A DNA stretch of 64,000 nucleotides from positions 158,842-222,841 of the forward strand of contig CADBWK010000001.1 of NCBI GenBank assembly GCA_902798385.1, written 5' to 3'. Positions 48,881 through 58,652 of this stretch are shown here, in pieces (the stretch's first letter is position 1; the number at the start of each line of letters is the position of its first letter). Below the pieces are notes generated by a model. That model ran no database searches and had not been told where the DNA came from. It saw only the letters and a list, made by a program, of their open reading frames with translations. The position numbers were made by a program, and so were the translations under genes. This stretch comes from an uncultured Bacteroidales bacterium (GTDB lineage Bacteria; Bacteroidota; Bacteroidia; Bacteroidales; Paludibacteraceae).

Positions 48881-50629
48881 TTATTTACTAAATGGTTTAT
48901 ATATTTTGCCGCTTCCTTCATAGCCCGCGTTTCTGAAATACTCCACGAACGACAGACGCAGCGGGTGAACAAACGCACCGAGGCATGCCATCAGCAGGTT
49001 CAGCACGTGACCAAAGGTCACGATCAGGATAAAGCCTATCCAGGTACCTACGTTCGGGTTCTCACCTAACACTTGGGCGCCTAACTGGTTGAACGCTGCG
49101 CCCAACATACCGCCTGCCAAACCAAGGGCGTACAGACGGATATAACTGAGCACATCGCCCAACAGACCTGTGGACATCTGATACGTATCCCATAGACCTG
49201 CGCCTACGTTCAACAGCGGGTTACGTCCCGGTGTGTTGAAGACGAAGATACCCAAAGCCGAGACAGCACCGATGCCGATGAGGATCCATTTGACGGTTTC
49301 GGTCGGCAACGAGAAGGTCATCGCCAAGATGGCCGTACAGATTCCACCTACGATGAGCAACAACCAGCCCCAGGTAGAAACAGTGTTCTTGAATCCGTCG
49401 CGCTTGGTGTAACTGATGGCCTTAATGGTCATCGCGAGGATGATATGAACCACACCGATAACGAGTGCAAGAACCATCATCACGTCGTATTCACCGATCT
49501 TGCCGTTCACACCTAAGTTATTGAACATTACGGCTTTAGCGCTCTCCGGGAACCACTCGGCGCGGTAGATATCGATGCCGAAGAACGTTCCCATGAGGTA
49601 ACCGATAACCGTCGAGCCTACACCTAATGCCATGATGATGCCGCCGAGTCCGTCGAACATCTCGATCTTCAGTTTGCCTTTGTAAATGAGGTATCCGATG
49701 AGCGTCAGCATCAATCCGTAACCGCAGTCTCCGATACAGAGGGCGAAGAACAACAGGAAGCACGGACCGAGGATCGGCGTCGGGTCAAACTCATTGTAGT
49801 TCGGCCAACCGTACATGCCGGTGAGCGGTTCAAAGAGCTTCACGAACCAGTTATTACGCAACTTGATCGGCGTTGCATCTTCTTTCTCCGGATCGGTTTC
49901 CTCGTAATAAACCTGCGCTTCTTGGAGCATAGCGTTCAGTTCGGCCTCTTTGTCAATCGGACAGAAACCTTCGAACAAGCACAACGCTCCTTCTGCTAGT
50001 TTATCGGTGGAGAGAGTCACTTTTTGCCAATCGATCTGCTGGCGTGCTTCTGCGAGTTCTTGCTCCAGACGTTCTTTATTAGCGAGTTGCCATGCCTCGA
50101 TACGGGCATTTGCCGCTGCAAGCAGACCTTTGAGGTGCTCTATTTCTTGCAACCATGCAGCCGAAGACTTCTCAGGAAGTGGTAACTCGGTAAGATCTTC
50201 TATGGTCTCCAGGGCTACGAAATAGGTCTTTCCTCCGACTTCGTTCACCTTAATACCCCATCCTTCTTGGAAAGCCTTGCTCGAGCACTCATAGAAATGC
50301 AAGGTATAACCGGCTTCTTTGAGAGATTCGATGCGTGCGGCATCAAACTCACCCCAGACAGCGGCTTGTTTAGCGGCTTCTTGGGCTGCTACGATACGCT
50401 CGCTCACTTCATTGCGCTCCGCAATCAGTTGATCAGGCGCACCTTGTTTGAGCAGACGACGAATCTCATCTTCATGCTGAAGGGCGGCTTGTAATTGCTC
50501 ATCATCTGCGATGAGACCGGCGGCTTTCTGCGTGATATGTACTACTCCGAGTTCACGAAGTTGCGTGAGGAAAGGCTCGTAGTCACGATGGAATACCAGG
50601 AAGGTATATTTTTTCATTTGTGTAATCAT
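48881..50629 (-). CDS. V-type ATP synthase subunit I (stator)
   Basis: A 582-residue stator subunit. The soluble N-terminal half (to ~300) has long coiled-coil stretches, and the C-terminal half carries about seven or eight membrane helices with the conserved region GDVLSYIRLYALGLAGGMLG that holds the essential Arg facing the rotor. The ATG at 50629 is preferred because it overlaps the subunit D stop codon (ATGA); a second ATG 12 nt later (MKKYTFL) is also possible. Confidence 0.93.
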   Translation of the reverse strand: MITQMKKYTFLVFHRDYEPFLTQLRELGVVHITQKAAGLIADDEQLQAALQHEDEIRRLLKQGAPDQLIAERNEVSERIVAAQEAAKQAAVWGEFDAARIESLKEAGYTLHFYECSSKAFQEGWGIKVNEVGGKTYFVALETIEDLTELPLPEKSSAAWLQEIEHLKGLLAAANARIEAWQLANKERLEQELAEARQQIDWQKVTLSTDKLAEGALCLFEGFCPIDKEAELNAMLQEAQVYYEETDPEKEDATPIKLRNNWFVKLFEPLTGMYGWPNYNEFDPTPILGPCFLLFFALCIGDCGYGLMLTLIGYLIYKGKLKIEMFDGLGGIIMALGVGSTVIGYLMGTFFGIDIYRAEWFPESAKAVMFNNLGVNGKIGEYDVMMVLALVIGVVHIILAMTIKAISYTKRDGFKNTVSTWGWLLLIVGGICTAILAMTFSLPTETVKWILIGIGAVSALGIFVFNTPGRNPLLNVGAGLWDTYQMSTGLLGDVLSYIRLYALGLAGGMLGAAFNQLGAQVLGENPNVGTWIGFILIVTFGHVLNLLMACLGAFVHPLRLSFVEYFRNAGYEGSGKIYKPFSK

Positions 50630-51225
50630 ACCGCAGCCTCTCTTTCCTTTTTGGATTTCACAATCTTCTGACTCGATTTGTTGAGGTTCTCCTCGTCTTC
50701 CATAAAGCGTTTGATCTTACGGATGGCGTCTTGATAACCGGGTATTTGCACTTTCTCAAAGAGGTTCACTTTCTGCGTCGTTTTCTTACGCGCATACTCG
50801 AGCAGATCCACCTTGCGGCGTACAAACTCCTGGCGGATACCTACATCGGCGATGGCCTTGAGTTGCTCAAAGCCATCTGCAAACCATTTCGGGCTGGAGA
50901 ACAGCGAGAACTCTTTGGTCGAGTACACCACTTCATCCAACACAGGTACGCGCACGCCCGCAATCTTTTTAATCGACATGCGTACATCGTCCACGTGGAT
51001 GAGGCTCGTGTCAAACTCTCCCCAAAGCGCAATCATCTGATCGTAGTCCTTGATGCGGCGGTTCACTTCCTCGTCGAGGTCAGCCAGTTCTTTCTTGGCT
51101 TTCTTGACCTCCAAACGAAGTGCCGTTTCCTTGCTTTGCAGCGTAGGAAGCGTTCGTTGCCGCATCTTCAAGTCCTTCTCCAGACTCTGCAACGATGTTT
51201 TATTAAATTGATAAGTTATTGCCAT
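50626..51225 (-). CDS. V-type ATP synthase subunit D (central shaft)
   Basis: A 199-residue, almost entirely helical protein (long coiled coils at both ends, starting NKTSLQSLEKDLKMRQRTLP), matching the D subunit that rotates inside the A3B3 hexamer. It sits between subunits B and I in the expected order. The stop overlaps the subunit I start. Confidence 0.92.
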   Translation of the reverse strand: MAITYQFNKTSLQSLEKDLKMRQRTLPTLQSKETALRLEVKKAKKELADLDEEVNRRIKDYDQMIALWGEFDTSLIHVDDVRMSIKKIAGVRVPVLDEVVYSTKEFSLFSSPKWFADGFEQLKAIADVGIRQEFVRRKVDLLEYARKKTTQKVNLFEKVQIPGYQDAIRKIKRFMEDEENLNKSSQKIVKSKKEREAAV

Positions 51226-51231
51226 AACCTA

Positions 51232-52560
51232 TTATGCTTTCGGCCAATACTTGTCAACAAGTGCAGCCTTGATATTTACTTCTTCGGGCTTGAAATATTT
51301 GCCAAACAACGTCCATGCGATATCGAGCATCTGAACGGTGTTGATGTTTACGTCGATGGCCAAGATCTCACGAGAATAGTCACGTGCGAAGTCCAAACAA
51401 CGCAAGTCGTAGTCCGTCAAATCGAAACCGTTCTCTTTCTTGGTCTTGGCGTTAGCGGCGTCTGCATACAGACGAACAGCCGCGTTCATTACCTGCGGAT
51501 GATCTTCGCGGGTCTTTTTGCCGGCAACCAATTGTTTCAGACGAGACAACGAACGGAACGGATCGACGATGACTTTACCAATCTCGGAGTCACGGCGGAG
51601 GTACAACTGACCCTCGGTGATATAACCGGTGTTATCCGGGATAGCGTGCGTGATATCGCCACCGGACAGGGTCGTTACAGCGATGATCGTGATCGAACCG
51701 CCACCTGCTTCCTCCGGGAACTGAACGGCCTTCTCGTAGATCTTAGCGAGGTCCGAATAGAGCGAACCCGGCATAGAGTCTTTGGACGGAATCTGGTCCA
51801 TACGGTTCGATACGATAGCCAACGCGTCTGCATAGAGCGTCATATCGGTGAGGAGGACGAGAACTTTCTCGTGTTTCTCCACGGCAAAATACTCAGCCGC
51901 TGTCAATGCCATGTCCGGAATAAGAAGACGCTCAACAGGCGGGTTCTCCGTCGTATTGACGAACGAGATGATGTGGTCAAGCACACCGGCGTTGGTAAAC
52001 ACGTTCTTGAAATAGAGGTAGTCATCGTTGGTAAGACCCATACCGCCGAGGATGATCTTATCGGCTTGCGCACGAAGTGCTACGTTCGCCATGACCTGGT
52101 TGTACGGTTGATCCGGATCCGCAAAGAAAGGAATCTTCTGACCGGATACCAATGTGTTGTTCAAGTCAATACCGGCAATACCGGTTGCGATGAGCTCCGA
52201 CGGTTGTTTACGACGAACGGGGTTCACAGACGGACCACCGATCTCGACATCCTTACCCTCGATAGCAGGACCGCCATCGATCGGGTCACCGTAAGCGTTG
52301 AAAAATCGACCGGCCAGTTGGTCACTCACTTTCAATGAAGGAGCTTTACCGAGGAACACCACTTCGGCGTTGGTCGGGATACCTTCGGTTCCTTGGAACA
52401 CCTGCAGTGTCACCTCGTCACCGATGATCTTCACCACCTGCGCCAACTTACCATTCACGGTCGCCAACTCATCGTTACCTACTCCTTCGGCCTTCAAAGA
52501 ACACGTAGCCTTGGTAATGGCCGTGATCTGTGTATATATCTTTTGAAATGCTTTAGCCAT
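51232..52560 (-). CDS. V-type ATP synthase subunit B (non-catalytic)
   Basis: A 442-residue nucleotide-binding-fold subunit. There is no Walker A lysine motif, as expected for the regulatory B subunit; family marks are GIDLNNTLVSGQKIPFFA and ILLDMT-type Walker B (VLVLLTDMTLYADAL). It follows subunit A by 5 nt. It forms the A3B3 ring with subunit A. Confidence 0.95.
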   Translation of the reverse strand: MAKAFQKIYTQITAITKATCSLKAEGVGNDELATVNGKLAQVVKIIGDEVTLQVFQGTEGIPTNAEVVFLGKAPSLKVSDQLAGRFFNAYGDPIDGGPAIEGKDVEIGGPSVNPVRRKQPSELIATGIAGIDLNNTLVSGQKIPFFADPDQPYNQVMANVALRAQADKIILGGMGLTNDDYLYFKNVFTNAGVLDHIISFVNTTENPPVERLLIPDMALTAAEYFAVEKHEKVLVLLTDMTLYADALAIVSNRMDQIPSKDSMPGSLYSDLAKIYEKAVQFPEEAGGGSITIIAVTTLSGGDITHAIPDNTGYITEGQLYLRRDSEIGKVIVDPFRSLSRLKQLVAGKKTREDHPQVMNAAVRLYADAANAKTKKENGFDLTDYDLRCLDFARDYSREILAIDVNINTVQMLDIAWTLFGKYFKPEEVNIKAALVDKYWPKA

Positions 52561-52565
52561 AGTAC

Positions 52566-54323
52566 TTACTTTTTAATTTGTTTTTCTGCCAATAGTTCAT
52601 CGAGTTTCTTGCGGTAATCTTCGAACTCAGCCGAGTGGAACTCGCAGTAGTTCATCTGCTTGCAGAGGTTGATCACACGCTTGAAATAGTCGATGACATC
52701 GAGGAAATTATCGAAGTCATAATCGTGCTTGCAGATATCCATTACGAGACGCAGCATGTATTGCTGACGCTCGAGCGGACAAACAGCATCGATCTTATCG
52801 AAGGCATCTTGCTGGAGGATGACGAAGTCAATCACTTCGGCTTTCCAGAATGCCTCGTGGTAATCTACAGGTACACCGTCATCACCGAGGATGTTAATCT
52901 GCTCCTGAATCTCCTTACCGCGTTGCAGATAGGTCTTCATGTCGTTGACCATCGGCAACCAGTCTTTATCAATCAGTTGGCTGATATATTCGGCAAACTC
53001 CGGATACTCCACATATTTGGAGTACGAATCGATCGGGTTGACAGCCGGGTAACGCTTACGGTCCGCACGTGCCTGCTCCAAAGCATAGAAACAACGTGCC
53101 ACTTTCTTCGTACCTTCGGTAACCGGCTCTTTGAGGTTACCACCGGCCGGCGATACGGTACCGAGGAAGGTTACCGAACCTGTAGCTCCGTTATTGAGAT
53201 ATACGTATCCTGCGCGAGCATAGAAAGCACCGATGATCGCCGAGAGGTCCATCGGGAACGCATCCTGACCCGGCAACTCCTCCAGACGGTTCGACATCTC
53301 ACGCAAGGCCTGTGCCCAACGAGAGGTGGAGTCCGCCATGAGGAGGACACGCAGACCCATCGAGCGGTAATACTCAGCGATGGTCATGGATGTGTAGACA
53401 GAAGCTTCACGGGAAGCGACCGGCATGTTCGAGGTGTTGGCAATGATGATGGTACGCTCCATGAGCTTACGGCCCGTGTGCGGGTCATCGAGTTCAGGGA
53501 ACTCGGTAAAGGTCTCTACGACCTCGTTGGCACGCTCACCGCAGGCAGCGATGATCACGATGTCTGCTTCGGCCTGTTTTGAGATAGCGTGCTGAAGCAC
53601 GGTCTTACCGGTACCGAACGGACCTGGTATAAAGCCCGTACCACCCTCGCAAAGCGGGTTCGCCGTATCGATCGTACGCACACCCGTCTCGAGCAGTTTG
53701 AATGGCCGCGGTTTCTCGCGGTACGCCAGGATAGCTTTCTTCACCGGCCATTTCTGCACCATCGTCACGTTGTGGTCGTTGCCCTCTGCGTCAGTCAGCA
53801 CAGCCATCGTATCGTTGATGGTGTACTCACCTGCCTTGGCAATCGACTTCACGGTGTACGTTCCTTCAAACACGAAGGGCACCATGATCTTGTGCGGTTG
53901 GTGATTCTCATCCACTTCTCCCAGCCAAGCAGCTGCTTCTACCTTATCGCCCACTTTCGCGATCGGAGTGAAAGCCCATTTCTTTTGCTCGTCAAGCGGG
54001 AAGTTGTACTCACCGCGCTTGAGGAACACGCCCGTCAGTTTGTCGAGGTCATTCTGCAGACCGTCGTAGTTACGGCTGAGCAGACCCGGACCTAAGGTCA
54101 CTTCGAGCATGTGACCGGTGAACTCCACTTTGTTGCCCACTTTGAGGCCACGAGTGGACTCGAACACCTGCGCGTACACATTTGCGCCGATGACCTTGAT
54201 GACCTCAGCCATCAGTTTGGTCTCACCGACGTAGATGTAACAGATTTCGTTTTGCGCAACCGGGCCGTCTACAGCAACGGTCACCAAGTTGGCAATAATT
54301 CCTTTTACTTTTCCAGTTGTCAT
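52566..54323 (-). CDS. V-type ATP synthase subunit A (catalytic)
   Basis: A 585-residue catalytic ATPase subunit. Walker A is GPFGTGKTV (~230), the catalytic-Glu region reads CGERANEV and the arginine-finger region ADSTSRWAQALREMSNRLEE. It has the non-homologous insert (~110-190) that distinguishes V/A-type A subunits from F-type beta. Length is normal for bacterial V-type enzymes. Confidence 0.96.
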   Translation of the reverse strand: MTTGKVKGIIANLVTVAVDGPVAQNEICYIYVGETKLMAEVIKVIGANVYAQVFESTRGLKVGNKVEFTGHMLEVTLGPGLLSRNYDGLQNDLDKLTGVFLKRGEYNFPLDEQKKWAFTPIAKVGDKVEAAAWLGEVDENHQPHKIMVPFVFEGTYTVKSIAKAGEYTINDTMAVLTDAEGNDHNVTMVQKWPVKKAILAYREKPRPFKLLETGVRTIDTANPLCEGGTGFIPGPFGTGKTVLQHAISKQAEADIVIIAACGERANEVVETFTEFPELDDPHTGRKLMERTIIIANTSNMPVASREASVYTSMTIAEYYRSMGLRVLLMADSTSRWAQALREMSNRLEELPGQDAFPMDLSAIIGAFYARAGYVYLNNGATGSVTFLGTVSPAGGNLKEPVTEGTKKVARCFYALEQARADRKRYPAVNPIDSYSKYVEYPEFAEYISQLIDKDWLPMVNDMKTYLQRGKEIQEQINILGDDGVPVDYHEAFWKAEVIDFVILQQDAFDKIDAVCPLERQQYMLRLVMDICKHDYDFDNFLDVIDYFKRVINLCKQMNYCEFHSAEFEDYRKKLDELLAEKQIKK

Positions 54324-54326
54324 ATC

Positions 54327-54938
54327 TTAGTCTAATTTAATTCCCTTTTTCATATCCGCAACCAGTTCACGGAAGATCTTTTCGCCTTCTTCGATGGTCA
54401 GGATGGACCAGCGATGGAGCATCACAGCTTCGAGATAGTAAGCAAAGACCATCTCCGGCGAGAAGAAATCGAACTCCGTGCGGTCTTGGAGCCATGTGAA
54501 GCGAATGGCGTCTTGCGCTTTCTCGCGTTGCATCAGATCCTCGATATTGGCCAACGCCAATATCTCCGTCCAGTCACCGCTTACCTCGTTCAGACCGAAG
54601 TCTTTTTGGTTCACGTGGGCGCGTAACTGCTCAGCCACTTCACCTTCTCCAACGATCTGGGTCTTGGCATCGAAACCGTGCTTGCGGCATATCTGCGCTA
54701 CCAGGATATTATTCATATCCTGATTGAACGCAAACCACTCCCGCACAAAGCGGTTGCGAGCCTTGAGACCTTCCGCCAACGTAGCTTCGTCCATCGGAGC
54801 ACGCAACAATGCCAAATATTTCTTATCCGACGCAGACAGCTGTTCATCCAGCAGTTCGTCCAATTTCTCCATCGAAATCGGACTATCACTTCCTGCCTTC
54901 AGTTCAGGCAATCCCGCCAATAAATATTCGTAAGTCAT
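54327..54938 (-). CDS. DUF2764 family, V-ATPase-associated (possible subunit C equivalent)
   Basis: A 203-residue soluble, helical and acidic protein opening MTYEYLLAGLPELK. DUF2764 genes are regularly found between subunits E and A in Bacteroidetes V-ATPase operons, where a recognisable subunit C gene is missing. A role joining the shaft to the rotor ring is inferred from position. Subunits F and G/H are also unrecognised here. Confidence 0.82.
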   Translation of the reverse strand: MTYEYLLAGLPELKAGSDSPISMEKLDELLDEQLSASDKKYLALLRAPMDEATLAEGLKARNRFVREWFAFNQDMNNILVAQICRKHGFDAKTQIVGEGEVAEQLRAHVNQKDFGLNEVSGDWTEILALANIEDLMQREKAQDAIRFTWLQDRTEFDFFSPEMVFAYYLEAVMLHRWSILTIEEGEKIFRELVADMKKGIKLD

Positions 54939-54939
54939 A

Positions 54940-55524
54940 TCAGAAGAGTTCTTCTACGAGTTGCGGACGAAGCATTTCCTTGAAGTATGCGATGAACTCG
55001 GCATCACCGAAGGCGAGTTTGTAACCACCCTTTGCCGGTTGGATCGTGAAATCGGTCTTGATGCCTTTCACTTCGCTGATCTTCACGCCCTTCTCGAGCA
55101 ATCCCTTTGCGTTCGCTGCAAAGTATTTCTTCAGCGCCTCGGCATCCTTGGTCTCGATGAGCACCTCGCCGTTCTTGGCCATCTGCTCTGCCAACTTCGC
55201 GATGAGACCCTGCATGAACTTCGCATCTGCCGTCGCAGCCTTCACGCTATCCGCAGTGATCTTATCAGCCAAGAGATTCACGATCTCGGTCTTCACGGCG
55301 TTCACGCTCTGCTCTGCGTACAATTTCAATTCAGCACGTGTTTTCTTGTCCATGTCTGCCGATTTCGACTCTGCCTCTGCTACTAACGCAGCGGCTTTCT
55401 TCTCTGCCTCTGCAATGATCGCAGCCGCTTTCTCGTTCGCCTGTGCTACGATCTCTTGCGCCTGCGCATTTCCTTTTTCTACGCCTTCCGCATAGATTTT
55501 CTCAGTAATTTCTGAAAGATTCAT
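54940..55524 (-). CDS. V-type ATP synthase subunit E (peripheral stalk)
   Basis: A 194-residue protein. The first ~110 residues form an Ala/Glu/Lys-rich helix (EIVAQANEKAAAIIAEAEKK), as in the stator stalk, and the remainder a small globular domain ending EMLRPQLVEELF. First gene of the V-ATPase operon, close behind the promoter at 55583-55614, with 1 nt to the DUF2764 gene. Confidence 0.9.
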   Translation of the reverse strand: MNLSEITEKIYAEGVEKGNAQAQEIVAQANEKAAAIIAEAEKKAAALVAEAESKSADMDKKTRAELKLYAEQSVNAVKTEIVNLLADKITADSVKAATADAKFMQGLIAKLAEQMAKNGEVLIETKDAEALKKYFAANAKGLLEKGVKISEVKGIKTDFTIQPAKGGYKLAFGDAEFIAYFKEMLRPQLVEELF

Positions 55525-55582
55525 TTTGTATAGTAATTTTATATTATTGCAATTCCTAACGGCTTTGCGCCGAATTCGGCTG

Positions 55583-55614
55583 CAAAGTTACGAAAAAAAA
55601 ATGACATAAACAAA
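55583..55614 (-). promoter_or_regulatory. Promoter of the V-ATPase operon
   Basis: On the minus strand TTTG (55614-55611), a 20-nt spacer beginning TTTATGTCA and TAACTTTG (55590-55583), about 52 nt before the ATG at 55524. Confidence 0.78.
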
Positions 55615-55622
55615 TGTTTATG
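55593..55622 (-). terminator. Terminator inside the V-ATPase promoter
   Basis: CATAAAC (55605-55611) and GTTTATG (55616-55622) form a 7-bp stem with loop AAAT; on the minus strand TCA and nine T residues follow. It would end the OmpA-gyrA-side transcript, within the next promoter. Confidence 0.75.
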
Positions 55623-55648
55623 CCACTTTTTATAATTTTCTTTCTTTT

Positions 55649-56836
55649 TTATGGAATAAGGGTTATCTCCACGCGACGATTAAGTGCGCGACCTTCTTCC
55701 GTATCATTGGAAGCGACCGGTTTGAGATCTCCGTATCCAAAAGCCTTGATTCCATCGGGATTACAGCCGTATTCGATAAGTTGTCTCCGAACGGCTTCTG
55801 CGCGTGCCTGCGAGAGGGCTTTGTTATCTTCCGGCTTGCCAATATTATCTGTGTGTCCCGCCAGGCGGATCTTATAGCCATACGTACTCACGAACGTAGC
55901 AATACGTTTGAGTTCCGGAAGGGACGCCGGCATGATGATATCTTTGCCTGTCTCGAAGAGCAGATTATTGATTGCCACGGCTTGATTGGTTGCCAAAACC
56001 GTGATGGTTTCCGGGCGTTTGTCTTCGGGCAGTTCCACACAATAGATATCATGTCTACGACCGGATTTCTGCGCATAGTATGCTGTCTTGCCATCTGTGG
56101 AGATCTTATACCAGCAGTCACGACCGGGAGTATTGATAGCTTCTCCGAGGTTCTCGGGTTCCGACCAGCAGTTCCAGCAGGTGTCACTAAGCCTGCGGCT
56201 TACCCATACATCCAAATCGCCCATCGTGCCTTCTTTGTCCGATGAGAAATACAGAGTCTTCATGTCCGGGTGCAAGAACGGGGAACGTTCCATTCCGCGG
56301 GTGTTGATTGCCGCTCCTATCGAATACGGTTGCCCCCACCTACCCTGCGCATCACGCTCCGAGACAAAGATGTTCAGACTCGCTTTTTCTTCGTTTTCAA
56401 CGGGATGATTTGCTGCGAAGAGCAGTACCGAACCATCGGCAGAGATCTGTGCATCCGCTTGCCAGTTGCCTAATTGCAGATACCGCGGTAAGGGTTGGGG
56501 TTCTGTCCAGCCGTACGGTCCTTTTTGTGAGAAACACATACGTCCTTCCACAAAGAGCAACATCAATCGCCCGTCACCGGAGATCGATGTAGGCGCTTCG
56601 TTGCGGTAAGGACTCGACAAAGCCGGTACGATCTGCGCCGCCGACCACTCTCCGCTTTTGGGATCACGACGAGAAACAAAGATATCTTCAGACAGATTGC
56701 TCTCCGAGCGGTTAAGTCCCACAAAATACAGGGTGTTATCGTCGACGGTTAGCGTCGGACCATACTCCTCACCTTCCGGCGTATTGATCGCGGAAGACAA
56801 GATGATTGCAGATAATATAGATAGAATTAATTTCAA
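55649..56836 (-). CDS. OmpA-family protein with PD40 repeats
   Basis: About 395 residues from a TTG at 56836, which gives a good signal peptide (LKLILSILSAIILSSA); earlier ATG codons lie in the cinA gene. The middle contains WD40-like PD40 strands (DNTLYFVGLNRSE, MKTLYFSSDKEGTMGDLDVWVS, KTAYYAQKSGRRHDIYCVELP) and the C-terminus a peptidoglycan-binding OmpA domain (RLAGHTDNIGKPEDNKALSQ, RVEITL). It links the outer membrane to the cell wall. The layout resembles PorE-like type IX secretion proteins, but the usual partners are absent here. Confidence 0.82.
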   Translation of the reverse strand: MKLILSILSAIILSSAINTPEGEEYGPTLTVDDNTLYFVGLNRSESNLSEDIFVSRRDPKSGEWSAAQIVPALSSPYRNEAPTSISGDGRLMLLFVEGRMCFSQKGPYGWTEPQPLPRYLQLGNWQADAQISADGSVLLFAANHPVENEEKASLNIFVSERDAQGRWGQPYSIGAAINTRGMERSPFLHPDMKTLYFSSDKEGTMGDLDVWVSRRLSDTCWNCWSEPENLGEAINTPGRDCWYKISTDGKTAYYAQKSGRRHDIYCVELPEDKRPETITVLATNQAVAINNLLFETGKDIIMPASLPELKRIATFVSTYGYKIRLAGHTDNIGKPEDNKALSQARAEAVRRQLIEYGCNPDGIKAFGYGDLKPVASNDTEEGRALNRRVEITLIP

Positions 56837-56838
56837 AC

Positions 56839-58080
56839 TTATGCTTGTTGATGGATAATTTTTAATAGGCCTACCAGGGCTTTGAGACACGCACGATCGG
56901 TTATCTGTTCCCGCAGTTTCCCGAGATGGAAGCATTCAGCGAAGGTGCCTTTAGGAGTAGCCCACGCCATCCAAACAGTGCCCACGGGTTTGGCGGCAGA
57001 ACCGCCGGAAGGACCGGCTATACCGCTCGTTGCGATGGCATAATCTGTGCCTAACTGTTGACGCACCGACTCCGCCATCACACGTACCACATCTTCACTC
57101 ACCACGCCGTACTCTTGTATCATCTCAGCGGGGACGCCTAACATATGCTCCTTGACCGAGTTGTCGTAACTGATGACCGAACCGTAATAAAAAGCCGATG
57201 AACCCGGGTGTTTGCTAAGTAATGAAGCTAACTTTCCACCCGTACAGCTCTCAGCGGTAGAGATAGTCTGATGACGCTCTGTGAGCAGACGACCGACAAT
57301 CATTTCTAGCGGTTCATCGGTTTCAGCGATGAGATACTCACGCACAAGTGCCTTTAAGTCAGCGAAATAACGCGCCATCTCTGTCTCCGTCAGTTCTCCA
57401 TAACTTGACAAACGCAAACGGATGACACCATCTTTCGGCAAGTACGCCAGATGAAGACCTGAAGGCATATTTGTCTCGAATTCATCGAGTAAAATAGCCA
57501 ACGAACTCTCCGCAATACCGGTTACCTGCATTGTGCGATGCAGGATTTGTGATTTTTGATTCTCGAGTTTTGATTGGATATACGGAAGGATCTGCTCTTT
57601 CATTGCAATCTCCATCTCGTACGGGACACCGGGCATCGAAGCCAGTATCTTATTGTCCTTGTGGAAGATCATCAGCGGCGCCGAACCTACCCGATTCTCC
57701 AGAATAACCGCCTTATCAGGTACCTGCCATTGTGTCTCTGTCAAACGGTTGAGCACGTCCGGGCGATCTTTATACAGATCCTTTATATGCGCGCGCACGT
57801 TTTGATCTTCTATAAGGTGTGCGCCGAAATACTCGCACAGCACGTGTTTGGTGATGTCATCTTTGGTAGGACCAAGTCCACCGGTTGTCAGAACGATATT
57901 TGCTCTATTAAAAGCCTCGTTGAGAGCTGCAATAATATGTTCGCGGTCGTCATGAACAGAGGTAATCTGATACAGTTCAATACCCTGTTCGTTCAGTCTT
58001 TGAGCCATCCAAGCGGAGTTGGTGTCTACCACTTGGCCGATCAGCAACTCGTCTCCTATCGTGATTATTTCTGCGCGCAT
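56839..58080 (-). CDS. cinA: CinA family (nicotinamide mononucleotide deamidase/damage-inducible)
   Basis: About 413 residues from the ATG at 58080, giving MRAEIITIGDELLIGQVVDTNS; an ATG 12 nt earlier is possible. The N-terminal MoCF-like domain has LTTGGLGPTKDDITK and the C-terminal deamidase domain TAESCTGGKLASLL and ATSGIAGPSGGS. Roles are NMN recycling and repair of ADP-ribose compounds. A 7-nt-period repeat (57544-57578) encodes residues around SKLENQKSQIL in the linker between subdomains. It overlaps the DUF3109 gene by 16 nt. Confidence 0.93.
   Translation of the reverse strand: MRAEIITIGDELLIGQVVDTNSAWMAQRLNEQGIELYQITSVHDDREHIIAALNEAFNRANIVLTTGGLGPTKDDITKHVLCEYFGAHLIEDQNVRAHIKDLYKDRPDVLNRLTETQWQVPDKAVILENRVGSAPLMIFHKDNKILASMPGVPYEMEIAMKEQILPYIQSKLENQKSQILHRTMQVTGIAESSLAILLDEFETNMPSGLHLAYLPKDGVIRLRLSSYGELTETEMARYFADLKALVREYLIAETDEPLEMIVGRLLTERHQTISTAESCTGGKLASLLSKHPGSSAFYYGSVISYDNSVKEHMLGVPAEMIQEYGVVSEDVVRVMAESVRQQLGTDYAIATSGIAGPSGGSAAKPVGTVWMAWATPKGTFAECFHLGKLREQITDRACLKALVGLLKIIHQQA
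57544..57578. repeat. 7-nt-period repeat inside cinA
   Basis: Plus-strand units GATTTGT, GATTTTT, GATTCTC, GAGTTTT and GATTGGA, kept in frame in the coding strand. Confidence 0.8.
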
Positions 58081-58652
58081 TGTTTTTTCCATTCGTTTGC
58101 AGTTAGTTCCAATTCATCGTACCATTCCTGTCCAAAACGCCGAATGAGCGGTTCTTTGAGGAACTGATACAGCGGTAAGTGCAGTTTCTTTCCTTTGATA
58201 CGGGCACAATGGCATATATCCCAACGGTGGTACTCCACCCCCGTATATTCGCCCACTTTGGTCAAACGTATCGGATACAGATGACAAGAGATGGGTTTCT
58301 TAAAATCGATTTTTCCAGCGTTGTATGCTTTCTCGATCAAACAGTAACACCAACCTTGATGATCCGTGCGCGCAAAGACACAGTCTTTGCCATTGACGAT
58401 AGAAAGCACTTGTTCTCCCGATGGATCGAGATACGATAGCCCTTGTTGTTCTACCACAGCACGTGCCTCTTTTGTCATCTGCGGCAGTAGTTCGGGCAGG
58501 ATGGATTCTATCCGTTTGAGTTCCTCATCGGAGATCGGACAGCCTGCGTCTCCTTCGATACAGCAACAACCGCGACAGGTGTCGAGGTCGCAACAGAACT
58601 CCTTTTCCAGAACGTCCAGCGAGACTAATGTGTTATTGCCTATGATAAACAT
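58065..58652 (-). CDS. DUF3109 Cys-rich protein
   Basis: A 195-residue protein with a Cys-rich N-terminus (CCDLDTCRGCCCIEGDAGCP) and further Cys/His at CYCLIEKAY, ISCHLYPIRL and HWDICH-like (here RWDICHCARI). This matches DUF3109/YkgJ-type proteins, thought to bind zinc or an iron-sulfur cluster; function unknown. It overlaps cinA and shares a base with the mntP stop. Confidence 0.85.
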   Translation of the reverse strand: MFIIGNNTLVSLDVLEKEFCCDLDTCRGCCCIEGDAGCPISDEELKRIESILPELLPQMTKEARAVVEQQGLSYLDPSGEQVLSIVNGKDCVFARTDHQGWCYCLIEKAYNAGKIDFKKPISCHLYPIRLTKVGEYTGVEYHRWDICHCARIKGKKLHLPLYQFLKEPLIRRFGQEWYDELELTANEWKKQCAQK